From CAYVOX01 sp964453035 (GTDB lineage: Bacteria > Chloroflexota > Anaerolineae > Anaerolineales > Anaerolineaceae): DNA of 12,703 nucleotides. Below, in pieces: positions 5,389 to 11,926 of the stretch. How positions within the stretch are numbered: the stretch's first letter is position 1; the number at the start of each line of letters is the position of its first letter. The translations under genes were made by a program, and so were the position numbers. The DNA lies in NCBI GenBank assembly GCA_964453035.1, contig CAYVOX010000098.1, forward strand, positions 1 through 12,703, given 5' to 3'. The notes beneath the pieces were generated by a model that did not search any database, had not been told where the DNA came from, and saw only the letters and a list, made by a program, of their open reading frames with translations.

Positions 5389-7965
5389 CTATTTGATCTG
5401 GATCGCACCCAGCACGGTCTTCTCGTTTCCGTCCAGGTCTGAAACCACAAAACCAACCGCGTAATTCCCTGCGGCAGCGTAAAGCTCTTCCCAGGTGAAC
5501 ATCTTGGAGCCAAACGTCAGCGTTTCGCCTTCTTCGCTGACCGGCTTGTAGGTTCCGCTGCTGTCAGGCGTGAGCCAGGTCTGGATGAGCGTCACCTGGT
5601 CGCCGCTTTGCGGGGTAATCTCGCGCAGCGCGCCGGTGGGCTCCTGCCCTGAGAAGGCAAACACCCGCCGCAGCAACCCGTCGCTGAAGTACAGGCGCGC
5701 GTAACGCGTTTCACCGGTTTGCGCCGACTGGTACAGCCCGTCAGCAGTATAAACGGCCTCTTCCGCTGTCGCACCGTAGCGCTCCGGGGTCAACAGCGCC
5801 ACCACTTCCTTCTTCCCATCGCTGATGGCAAAAACGGAGGGCGTCCAGGTGTATTTGAGCGTGAAGCTCTGGCTGGTGCCCCAGTTGGGATAGTACTGAT
5901 CGCCAAGCTTGAGCGTCTGCGGGCTTTCCAGGTAATCTTTATCCGCCACAAAGATGGACTTGCTGGCGGTGTCGTAATACCCCACAAACAGGTACACATA
6001 GCCGATATTCTTGCCAGTCAGGTTCGCTTCCATCGTCACTGGCTGGTTGTAGTTGGCCGAAGTGGTGGAAAGCTTGAGCGGTGAGACCTGGAACTCCGCG
6101 TTGCCCGGGGCGCTCACGCGTGCGCCGTCCGCGGGAACCACGGGGCTGCGCGTATCGGCCTTGAAGGAAGAATTGGTATAGTGGAAGGTCAGGAAGTCAT
6201 CCCACAACGATTCATTGGCAAAACGGTCTGCCGCTTTGGTGTAGGAGCGCGGACCCGCCATGGCGTTCTGAAAAAGCTGCGAGTTGGGGAAGTAAATGGA
6301 AATGCCGGTTGAGCCGGGCTTTTCCGAGCCGTGCTTTTCAGCGATGACCACCTTCTTCAGGTCCTCCAGCACCACCGCAGCAGCCGAGCGCACCGCGCTG
6401 TTGGAGCTGTCGCGCTGCAGCAGTTGCACAAAGTTGCCCAGGTCTATGTAGGAAGGGGGAACGTTCTTGCCAAAAATGCTGGTGTAGGATTGCGCGTAAG
6501 TTCTGGCGCGCGCCACCACCGATTGATCCTCCCGCTGCAGGGCATAGGCCAGCTGGTTGACGCTGTCCATCAATTTCGGGAAGGTATCCATTTTGGCCGT
6601 GGTCAACGTGATAGACCGGCTGAGCTGCCTGGAAAGCTGCACCGGGTCCATATCCGAGACCTGCCCGAACAGGCTGGCCATCGGCGACCCCTGGCTGAGG
6701 AACTCCAGCCGCGCCTGGCGGTCGAGGATGCGTTCATCCTTTTCAATGAAGCTTGAGACAATCTGCTTGCCCAGCTCGCCGCCGTCCATTCCGGGGTTGT
6801 TCGTCAAAGCGGTTAAAAAGCTGTTATAAGCCCAGCCCAGTGAGGGTTCCGTTTCTTGCGAGTTGACCACGTAGCGCGCGTGCGGTGCCAACGCGGCATA
6901 AACCTCCAGGTGAGACATCAAACAGGCATCCATGCCCACCAGCTCAAACTTATCAATCTTGGCCTGGGTGCGAATTTGCTGCAGGGCAGCGTCAATTTCA
7001 CCGGTGTAGAGCATGTTGGTGTTGACCACCTGCGCAAACGGAACGCTCACGCTGCGTAAATTTTTCGGCTGCGGGTCGGTCCAGCCGCCAGGCCAGCCCA
7101 TGCCGTGATCCGAGAGGATGAGCACATACTTATCAGCCGGATAGGTCTTGATGGCCCAGGTGGCAAAATCCACCAGCGTTTTGGGATCCGCCATGCTCAC
7201 TTCACCCAGGTCCGCCACCATCTTGGAGTTGAGCCGGCTCAGGTTGCTGTCTTTCGTCAGGTAATAGCGCCGCGTGCTGGTCCAATCCCCGTCGCCGGAA
7301 TATCCCCCCGCGAAGCGGTCAATCTGCGCCACGATGTTAACCTGCGCGCTGGAACCCACCTTTTCCGCCTCGTTCAGGTCGGTGAAGATATCCTGCTCCA
7401 GCACCGAATCGTCCGCGTCGGCGTAAATCATGATGGTCCAGGTCTGGTTCTTGCCGGTGCCGCCGGAGGGCGGCAGGGGCGTGACCGGTTTGGCGGTAGG
7501 ACCGGGTGTAAGCGTGGCAGCCGGCGGGAAGGTGACCTGCGGAGCACTGGTCACCTGCGCGTACGATGGCTGGGTGGGCTGCTCATAGACCTGCTCCTGC
7601 TCGCCGCCGCTGAAAAAGAAAGTGTACGCCAGGAACCCGATGAAAATCAGGGCAATCAACCAGAAGGGCAGCTTCAACTGGCCGCCGCCGGTGGGCAGCA
7701 TGCTTCCGCCGCCGGTACTGGTCGGGCGCGAGCCGCTATCACCGCTCGGGAACGCGCTCCCCCCGCCTGATTGCGAGGGACGCTCGGGCATCTCTGCCCG
7801 CCCGCTGGGCCCGGAACCCGACCCCTTGCGCCGCCGCTGCGCTTCCACGGTTTCATTGGGGTTATCTGAGAACATGAGGAGCGAGGTGGGCAAATACCGC
7901 TCACCGCCCCGGTCTGCAACTTGAAAGGCAAGCTGGTTCTTCTTCTCAAAGTTGAAGAAATTCAT
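5389..7965 (-). CDS. Membrane-anchored clostripain-like (C11) peptidase protein
   Basis: An 858-residue protein. Residues 1-45 form a distinct N-terminal segment. Residues 48-96 are a Gly/Ser/Pro-rich linker containing the basic cluster RRRK (44-47 at its head). A single transmembrane helix spans 99-119. A Pro/Thr-rich linker covers 125-172. A clostripain-type C11 domain spans about 174-597, with catalytic His287 in SDHGMGW and Cys348 in GMDACLM. The family-typical GISIYFP ends near 560. A beta-rich C-terminal region (605-858) has no recognised family. The positive-inside rule places the N-terminus in the cytoplasm and the peptidase outside. C11 enzymes are caspase-fold cysteine peptidases that cut after Arg or Lys; the substrate here is unknown. 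The ATG at 7965 is chosen over an in-frame start at 8025 because GGGAGGA lies just upstream. The DhaL-like gene follows 63 nt downstream. Confidence 0.9.
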   Translation of the reverse strand: MNFFNFEKKNQLAFQVADRGGERYLPTSLLMFSDNPNETVEAQRRRKGSGSGPSGRAEMPERPSQSGGGSAFPSGDSGSRPTSTGGGSMLPTGGGQLKLPFWLIALIFIGFLAYTFFFSGGEQEQVYEQPTQPSYAQVTSAPQVTFPPAATLTPGPTAKPVTPLPPSGGTGKNQTWTIMIYADADDSVLEQDIFTDLNEAEKVGSSAQVNIVAQIDRFAGGYSGDGDWTSTRRYYLTKDSNLSRLNSKMVADLGEVSMADPKTLVDFATWAIKTYPADKYVLILSDHGMGWPGGWTDPQPKNLRSVSVPFAQVVNTNMLYTGEIDAALQQIRTQAKIDKFELVGMDACLMSHLEVYAALAPHARYVVNSQETEPSLGWAYNSFLTALTNNPGMDGGELGKQIVSSFIEKDERILDRQARLEFLSQGSPMASLFGQVSDMDPVQLSRQLSRSITLTTAKMDTFPKLMDSVNQLAYALQREDQSVVARARTYAQSYTSIFGKNVPPSYIDLGNFVQLLQRDSSNSAVRSAAAVVLEDLKKVVIAEKHGSEKPGSTGISIYFPNSQLFQNAMAGPRSYTKAADRFANESLWDDFLTFHYTNSSFKADTRSPVVPADGARVSAPGNAEFQVSPLKLSTTSANYNQPVTMEANLTGKNIGYVYLFVGYYDTASKSIFVADKDYLESPQTLKLGDQYYPNWGTSQSFTLKYTWTPSVFAISDGKKEVVALLTPERYGATAEEAVYTADGLYQSAQTGETRYARLYFSDGLLRRVFAFSGQEPTGALREITPQSGDQVTLIQTWLTPDSSGTYKPVSEEGETLTFGSKMFTWEELYAAAGNYAVGFVVSDLDGNEKTVLGAIQIK

Positions 7966-7976
7966 TATTCCTCCCG
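7966..7976 (-). promoter_or_regulatory. Ribosome binding site fixing the C11 protein start
   Basis: The minus strand reads CGGGAGGAATA directly before ATG at 7965-7963, a strong Shine-Dalgarno match about four bases from the start. The in-frame codon 20 residues upstream (8025) has no such site and lies across the predicted -10 box at 8022-8017, so the shorter product is preferred. Confidence 0.85.
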
Positions 7977-8016
7977 TTTTTGATGTGTGATCAAGATGAC
8001 CATCCACCTTTTTTTG

Positions 8017-8022
8017 ATTATA
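8017..8022 (-). promoter_or_regulatory. Probable -10 box for the C11/DhaL-like operon
   Basis: The minus strand has TATAAT at 8022-8017, about 50 nt before the ATG at 7965, within the only sizeable spacer upstream of the operon. No convincing -35 hexamer is seen at 16-18 nt. The promoter may be activator-dependent or use another sigma factor. Confidence 0.45.
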
Positions 8023-8069
8023 CACCCTAAATTTTTGGTAGGCTGATGGTCATATCCAGAAAAACACCG

Positions 8070-8095
8070 GTTGAAAAATTCAGAATTTCCTCAAC
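8070..8095. repeat. Imperfect A/T-rich dyad upstream of the C11 operon
   Basis: GTTGAAAAATTC (8070-8081) and GAATTTCCTCAAC (8083-8095) are inverted repeats with one inserted base and a 1-nt centre. The element lies about 50 bp upstream of the predicted -10 of the C11 operon and about 85 bp past the stop of the dehydrogenase pair. It could be a regulator site for the operon or a weak terminator for the dehydrogenases; a single dyad in A/T-rich sequence may also be chance. Confidence 0.35.
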
Positions 8096-8178
8096 TTTTA
8101 CACGCGCCCGATCATTCTCGGTAAGGAAAGTTCAGGTCTAAGCTGGGTCGCGTTTTCCAGAACCAAATAGCGGCTTTT

Positions 8179-9036
8179 CTACGGGCTCACCGGCAAGGCG
8201 GGCATCACCTGCGCCCGGGCTTTGCGCGCCGCCTGTGATGCCCGCCAGCGGCTGCCAATCAGGCTCACCACCCATCCGGTCGGCGCCAGCCGACCGGCCA
8301 GTTGCAGCATCTGGTTCAACCTGCCAGGGATGACCAACGCCTGCCCCTTGAGCGCCGCATTGAGCGCCTGGTTGGCTACCGCGCCGGTGTTCAGGGTGGT
8401 CAACTGCCCCAGGATGCCCTGCGAATCAATTGCCTGCACCGTCTCGGGCGTGGTGGGCATCCCCGCAGGGCACAGCGCCGTGACGGTGACACCCAGGTCG
8501 CGTAGTTCGTTGCGCAGCGCCAGCGAGAAGTCCACCAGGAACCGCTTGGAGGCCGCATAGGTGGCCTTGACCGGCATGGGGTAGAAGGCTGCCAGGCTGG
8601 CAACGTTGATGATTCTGAAGCACGCCAGCGGGTCACGCAGGGCCAGCAAGCCGTGTGTCAAATCCAGTGTGCCCTCGATGTTGAGGCGGATAATGGTGCG
8701 TATTGCCTGGCGGGATTGTTCCAGGAAGGGCCCCTCAAAATCCAGCCCGGCCACGTTGACCAATCCCCAGAAGCGCAGCCCCTCGCGCTCCACCTGGCTT
8801 AACAGGCTGCTGCGCTCGGTCGGGTCGGTCAGATCGCAAGGGAACACCCACACCCGCACGCCGTAGGTGTTGCGCAGGCTTTCGGCCAGGGTTTCCAGAC
8901 CTTCGCGGCGCAAATCGCTCAGAGCCACGTCCCAGCCGCGGCTGGCGCACTCCACGGCAAACGCCTTGCCCAGCCCACCGGCGGCCCCCGTCACCAGGAT
9001 CAAAGATGGAGGAAGATGCTGCTTTTGTGTTTCCAT
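8179..9036 (-). CDS. Short-chain dehydrogenase/reductase (second gene of pair)
   Basis: A 285-residue classical SDR. The Rossmann glycine motif is TGAAGGLG (16-23). Asp41 at the end of the second strand suggests NAD(H) preference by family rules. CDLTD (67-71) carries the adenine-binding Asp. NVAG (94-97) is a variant of NNAG. The catalytic set is Asn119, Ser147, Tyr160 and Lys164 (YAASK). A longer frame reaches 9183, but its first 49 residues overlap the upstream gene and are not SDR-like. ATG at 9036 has GAGG upstream and lies one base after the upstream stop (TGAGATG), indicating translational coupling. The C-terminal third contains a hydrophobic stretch typical of SDRs of lipid or sterol type, but the substrate is unknown. 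Confidence 0.9.
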   Translation of the reverse strand: METQKQHLPPSLILVTGAAGGLGKAFAVECASRGWDVALSDLRREGLETLAESLRNTYGVRVWVFPCDLTDPTERSSLLSQVEREGLRFWGLVNVAGLDFEGPFLEQSRQAIRTIIRLNIEGTLDLTHGLLALRDPLACFRIINVASLAAFYPMPVKATYAASKRFLVDFSLALRNELRDLGVTVTALCPAGMPTTPETVQAIDSQGILGQLTTLNTGAVANQALNAALKGQALVIPGRLNQMLQLAGRLAPTGWVVSLIGSRWRASQAARKARAQVMPALPVSP

Positions 9037-9037
9037 C

Positions 9038-9919
9038 TCAGGCCTCCAATCCGATGCCGCACATCGCCTCAGATTGCGCCCACAGCCGGGCGGCGTCCGC
9101 CCCATCCAGCGCTCGCCGGGAGGGTTTCTTGGGCTGGCAATCCTTCCAGTAGAATTCAGGCGAATCCTGCAGCGATGGCTCACTCAACAGATACATAATC
9201 CCCTGCGCTGGCACTTCCGGCTCCGTACCGCCCCTGCGGCGCAGCGACCAGAACCACTGTACCAGCGCCGGCGTGCCCTTAAAGCCCATATCCGTTTTCA
9301 CCAGGCCCGGGTCAGCGGCAAAGGCTTTCACCGTGCTGCGTGCGCCCATCTGGCGGTTGAATTCCAGCGTAAAGAGCACATTGGCCAGCTTGGTGTTCTC
9401 GTAGGCGCGCAAGCCGTTATAGCGCCGCCGCAGTTGCAGGTCGTCCCAGTTCAGCCTGCCGGAATAATGCGAAGCCGAGCTCACCGTCACCACCCGCGCT
9501 GTTGGCGCTGCTAAAAGCAGCCCCAGCAGTTGATGAGTCAGCAAAAAAGCCGCCAGGTGGTTGACCGCCCACTGGGTTTCAAAGCCCTCGGGCGTCAGGC
9601 TCAGCCAGTACGTGAAGGTGCCAGCGTTGTTGACCAAACCATCCAGGCAGGTCTTCCCCCAGCCCTGCAGCACCACGTTCACGTCCTCCCGCAGGGCGCG
9701 GACCTGGCTTTGCAGCGCCAGGTCCGCCGGGCAAAAGCGCGCCCGGCTTTGCGGATGCAGCCCGCGCAGTTGAGCTTCAGCCGCGCGGCAGCGCTCCGCT
9801 GAGCGCCCCACCCCGATCACATCAGCCCCCTGCAATGCCAGCAGGCGGGCAGTGGCCAGCCCAATCCCGGAGGTGGCGCCGGTCACAACAAACGTTTTAC
9901 CAATTAATGCGTTTTCCAT
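9038..9919 (-). CDS. Short-chain dehydrogenase, retinol-dehydrogenase-like
   Basis: A 293-residue SDR. Motifs are TGATSGIG (13-20), the GRS segment (38-40) whose Arg39 suggests NADP(H), CPADL (63-67), NNAG (97-100), Asn120, the serine pair 147-148, and Tyr173 with Lys177 in YENTKLAN. The YxNTKLAN form and the SSASH segment are typical of the retinol-dehydrogenase/WWOX-like branch of bacterial SDRs, which often reduce or oxidise lipophilic alcohols and aldehydes. The substrate is not inferable. ATG at 9919 is chosen because AAAGGGA lies six bases upstream; a GTG at 9934 would add five residues. It is the first gene of a two-gene unit, separated by one base from the next SDR. The regulator gene upstream has its own terminator, so this pair probably has its own promoter. 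Confidence 0.9.
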   Translation of the reverse strand: MENALIGKTFVVTGATSGIGLATARLLALQGADVIGVGRSAERCRAAEAQLRGLHPQSRARFCPADLALQSQVRALREDVNVVLQGWGKTCLDGLVNNAGTFTYWLSLTPEGFETQWAVNHLAAFLLTHQLLGLLLAAPTARVVTVSSASHYSGRLNWDDLQLRRRYNGLRAYENTKLANVLFTLEFNRQMGARSTVKAFAADPGLVKTDMGFKGTPALVQWFWSLRRRGGTEPEVPAQGIMYLLSEPSLQDSPEFYWKDCQPKKPSRRALDGADAARLWAQSEAMCGIGLEA

Positions 9920-9952
9920 GTCAATCCCTTTCACAACTCAGAAGATGTTGTG

Positions 9953-9981
9953 TGTATACCGCAGCGGGGGATGGATTTACA
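9953..9981 (-). promoter_or_regulatory. Candidate promoter of the SDR pair
   Basis: On the minus strand, TGTAAA (9981-9976) and TATACA (9958-9953) are separated by 17 nt, with a predicted 5' leader of roughly 27 nt before ATG 9919. The match is partial (three of six at -35, five of six at -10). Its place between the terminator of the upstream gene and the SDR start supports it. Confidence 0.35.
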
Positions 9982-9996
9982 TCTGCCTTTAGGTTG

Positions 9997-10029
9997 AAAA
10001 AAGGGGGTGGATTCCGGGAATCCACCCCC
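9997..10029 (-). terminator. Intrinsic terminator of the LuxR-type regulator gene
   Basis: On the minus strand, two 13-nt inverted arms (10029-10017 and 10015-10003, GGGGGTGGATTCC on the plus strand) form a GC-rich hairpin, with the innermost pairs opening as the loop. It is followed directly by six T residues (10002-9997). It lies 37 nt beyond the regulator stop. This is a canonical Rho-independent terminator. Confidence 0.88.
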
Positions 10030-10065
10030 CTCCACCCCCCGGTCAGGTGAAATTAGGCGCCTGAG

Positions 10066-10830
10066 CTAGAGTAAATGCAATTCCCGGGCGCGTTGAATGG
10101 CGGCAATGCGCGTTTGCACACCCAGCTTGCCGTAAATGTTATTGATGTGCGTCTTGACCGTGGATTGCGCCAATGTGAGTCTACCGGCAATTTCCGCGTT
10201 GGAGAGTCCCTCTGCGATCAACCGCAGCACGTCCAGTTCTCTCGCGCTCAGCGGCTCCACCAGGGCGGCCTGGTTAGGAGCTTTAGTAACGGGCTCCGGT
10301 GAAACTTCCTTCAGGCGTGCCAGAACCTTCTCCGGCTTCAGCCAGCGCAGCCCCACCCCCACCAGCACCAGGGCCAGCGGCGCCATCACCTGGATGAACA
10401 ACCCGCCTGTGATTGCCCCAAACAGCACCGCCAGGGTGATGCCGCCCAGAGTTAGCCCCATGCCGGTCAGGGTCACCCACTGCGGCCAGCGCCCCGAGCG
10501 GTTGGCCAGCAGCACCCCCGCGCCCAGCCCCGCCAGCGCCAATAACCAGGCATAAGCCCAGGCATTCCAGTCGCCAGTCAGCACGTTCAACAGAAAAATC
10601 AAACCCAATGCTGCCAGCAGCCCGCCGGGGATGAAGAGAAAATCAGCCCAGCGGTAGGTAGCTGAAAGCGGTCCCGCCAGCACCAGAAAAGCTGCTCCCA
10701 GCAGCACCACCAGCAGCGGCCAGCCAATATTAAAGGCGTAACCCAGCACAACGTTCAGGATGAAGGAAATCACGCCCAGGCTCACCAGGGCAATGCTGGC
10801 AATCCACACCCAGCGGTTCATTTTTTGCAT
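10066..10830 (-). CDS. Membrane-embedded LuxR-family transcriptional regulator
   Basis: A 254-residue protein with about six hydrophobic segments (roughly 8-28, 34-53, 64-83, 90-108, 118-140 and 143-162). A short linker (165-191) leads to a C-terminal LuxR/FixJ-type helix-turn-helix (192-252). The DNA-binding part shows the conserved LSARELDVL, GLSNAEIAGRL, STVKTHINNIYGKLGV and Ala/Arg-rich last helix. No receiver domain is present, so it is a one-component regulator, presumably sensing something at or in the membrane. The WPLLVVLLG stretch resembles the membrane segment of LiaI/LiaF-type stress proteins (DUF5668-like), a by-eye similarity only. ATG at 10830 has GAGGTG upstream; ATG at 10821 is an alternative. 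It is divergent from the gene at 10948 and ends in its own terminator, so its targets are likely nearby divergent genes or distant ones. Confidence 0.9.
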   Translation of the reverse strand: MQKMNRWVWIASIALVSLGVISFILNVVLGYAFNIGWPLLVVLLGAAFLVLAGPLSATYRWADFLFIPGGLLAALGLIFLLNVLTGDWNAWAYAWLLALAGLGAGVLLANRSGRWPQWVTLTGMGLTLGGITLAVLFGAITGGLFIQVMAPLALVLVGVGLRWLKPEKVLARLKEVSPEPVTKAPNQAALVEPLSARELDVLRLIAEGLSNAEIAGRLTLAQSTVKTHINNIYGKLGVQTRIAAIQRARELHLL

Positions 10831-10892
10831 CGCTCACCTCATCCGGTTGAAATCTGGCAGGCACAGGGCTTCTTTATGTCAATCCACCCTGA

Positions 10893-10898
10893 ATTATA
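10893..10898 (-). promoter_or_regulatory. Candidate -10 box of the regulator gene
   Basis: TATAAT is present on the minus strand at 10898-10893, 62 nt before the ATG of the regulator. No good -35 is found at the matching distance. A TTGACA on the same strand (10883-10878) has no acceptable -10 partner. Confidence 0.4.
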
Positions 10899-10906
10899 TT
10901 GTAAAA

Positions 10907-10927
10907 AGCGCTTGACGGGTTAGCGCT
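10907..10927. promoter_or_regulatory. Paired AGCGCT sites overlapping a -35: candidate operator
   Basis: The 6-bp palindrome AGCGCT occurs at 10907-10912 and 10922-10927, 15 bp apart centre to centre. Together they form a symmetric site that encloses the -35 hexamer (10912-10917) of the plus-strand promoter. The position would suit a repressor dimer or the product of the divergent regulator gene, but no binding partner can be assigned from sequence. Confidence 0.45.
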
Positions 10928-10941
10928 ATCCTCCTTACAAT
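10912..10941 (+). promoter_or_regulatory. Promoter giving a leaderless transcript for the gene at 10948
   Basis: TTGACG (10912-10917) and TACAAT (10936-10941) lie 18 nt apart, each matching consensus at five of six positions. Transcription would begin about seven bases after the -10, at 10947-10949, which is the ATG itself (10948). The bases before the ATG contain a pyrimidine-rich CCTCCTT and no Shine-Dalgarno sequence, consistent with leaderless translation. Confidence 0.65.
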
Positions 10942-10947
10942 GTCTGC

Positions 10948-11784
10948 ATGCCTCTCTCCCTCAACTGCCCGGAATGCGGCGCTTGCTGGCAAGGCAGCCC
11001 AACCTGCCAGGAAGCCTTCCACCAGATGCTTTTCTGGGAAAACGAATTCACCCCACTCGGCGAAGTTCATCATCTCACCGTGCTGTGTTATCACCTGCAG
11101 CACCCCGGCCTGCTCTCACCAGAGGGATTGCATTTTTCCATTCAACTCCTCGCCGGCTTCCTGGAGCAAGGCCTCACGCCCCAACAGGCACGCCAGGCCA
11201 GCCGCGGAAAGGTGGACAGCCGCCGCCGAACCTGGAAAATCACCGCCACACCCGCCGCCCGCGGCGCCTACGCCCGCCCCGTGGATTGGCACATCACCGC
11301 CCCGCAGGTGGTTGCCGAAGGCAGTCATAACTACTGCGCCGCGGTGCGCCAGTGGGCACAATCCATCCTTGAGGCGCTCAAAGCCTCAGGTCATTTCAAC
11401 CCCCAAGGACTAACCATGGACGATTTTGAACGCTTCCTGCAACCTTACCCCGTTGAGCTTCATCCCATGGCACGCCAGGCTCGCGCCCTGATCCGGGCTG
11501 CCATGCCCACCGCGCTGGAGCAATTCGACCCCTCCGCCAATTTAATCGCCTACGGAACCGACCGCACCGTCAAGGGGCTGGTTTTTGGCATCATCCTCTA
11601 TAAAACCTACCTCAATCTCATGCTGGCTCAGGGTGCCGCCCTGCCGGATCCTCACCACATGCTGCGCGGCACCGGCAAAAAAGCCCGGCACATCAAAATC
11701 ACCCGCGTTGAAGATCTACTCGCGGAGGGCGTCAACGTCCTCCTGCAGGCCGCCGTGAACCAAAAAATCCACCCTCAAAGCTGA
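10948..11784 (+). CDS. Two-domain protein: DUF5946-like plus DUF1801-like
   Basis: A 278-residue protein with no signal peptide or membrane segment. Residues 5-150 match my recollection of DUF5946: an N-terminal cluster of cysteines (C7, C10, C13, C20), then HHLTVLCYHLQHPG (41-54) and LSPEG (56-60). The cysteines could bind zinc. Residues 158-275 match the DUF1801-type (YdhG-like) domain: the YPVELHPMARQARALIRAAMP region (167-187), FGIILYKTYLNLML (213-226) and the end motif LRGTGKKARHIKI (239-251). Neither family has a firmly known biochemical role. The start ATG is preceded by a promoter but no ribosome site, so translation is probably leaderless. An internal ATG at 11416, six bases after AAGGA, could also produce the second domain alone. 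It is divergent from the membrane regulator and might be its target. Confidence 0.78.
   Translation: MPLSLNCPECGACWQGSPTCQEAFHQMLFWENEFTPLGEVHHLTVLCYHLQHPGLLSPEGLHFSIQLLAGFLEQGLTPQQARQASRGKVDSRRRTWKITATPAARGAYARPVDWHITAPQVVAEGSHNYCAAVRQWAQSILEALKASGHFNPQGLTMDDFERFLQPYPVELHPMARQARALIRAAMPTALEQFDPSANLIAYGTDRTVKGLVFGIILYKTYLNLMLAQGAALPDPHHMLRGTGKKARHIKITRVEDLLAEGVNVLLQAAVNQKIHPQS
11405..11418 (+). promoter_or_regulatory. Possible internal translation start between the two domains
   Basis: AAGGA (11405-11409) is followed after six bases by an in-frame ATG (11416-11418, residue 157), exactly at the boundary between the two recognisable domains. It could be a remnant of two fused genes or a working second start; sequence alone does not decide. 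Confidence 0.4.
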
Positions 11785-11834
11785 AATCCCTCCTAAAACG
11801 CCTCCAAAACGCAAGAATGGATGGTTAAAATTTT

Positions 11835-11851
11835 TATAATGATTGTATAAT
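11835..11851 (+). promoter_or_regulatory. Two tandem TATAAT boxes before the small membrane protein
   Basis: Perfect TATAAT hexamers occur at 11835-11840 and 11846-11851, in A/T-rich sequence after the stop at 11784. Neither has a clear -35 at 16-18 nt. Transcription from the second would give a leader of about 70 nt before ATG 11927. The leader holds a weak 6-bp inverted repeat (11860-11865 with 11892-11897). Confidence 0.5.
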
Positions 11852-11926
11852 CCCTTTAACCTCTCGTTCAAATATCAGTTTGTGGGGCCAGGAGAGGATT
11901 TCATATCTTCATGGAGGGATTTGATT

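Noticed and set aside
4528..5442. A 304-codon open frame on the plus strand opposite the DhaL-like gene
   Set aside because: It mirrors the GC-rich tandem repeats of the minus-strand gene. Its product is a low-complexity Leu/Ala/Gln series without a family motif, while the minus-strand frame has a ribosome site and a recognisable N-terminal motif.
7105..7770. A 221-codon open frame on the plus strand inside the C11 gene
   Set aside because: Arg/Gly-rich composition typical of antisense frames in GC-rich DNA, and it covers the catalytic region of the real gene.
9037..9183. An N-terminal extension of the second SDR up to 9183
   Set aside because: The extra 49 residues overlap the upstream SDR in another frame and lack SDR features, whereas ATG 9036 has a ribosome site and sits one base after the upstream stop.
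10878..10883. A perfect TTGACA on the minus strand before the regulator gene
   Set aside because: No acceptable -10 hexamer lies 16-18 nt downstream; the sequence there reads CTGCCA or near it.
10940..11413. An open frame starting at ATG 10940, just upstream of the DUF5946-like gene
   Set aside because: It is out of frame with the recognisable domains, Ser/Pro/Ala-rich, and its start would lie inside the -10 box.
11860..11897. A possible riboswitch or structured leader before the 54-residue protein
   Set aside because: Only a 6-bp inverted repeat with a 26-nt loop is visible, and no conserved riboswitch core was recognised.
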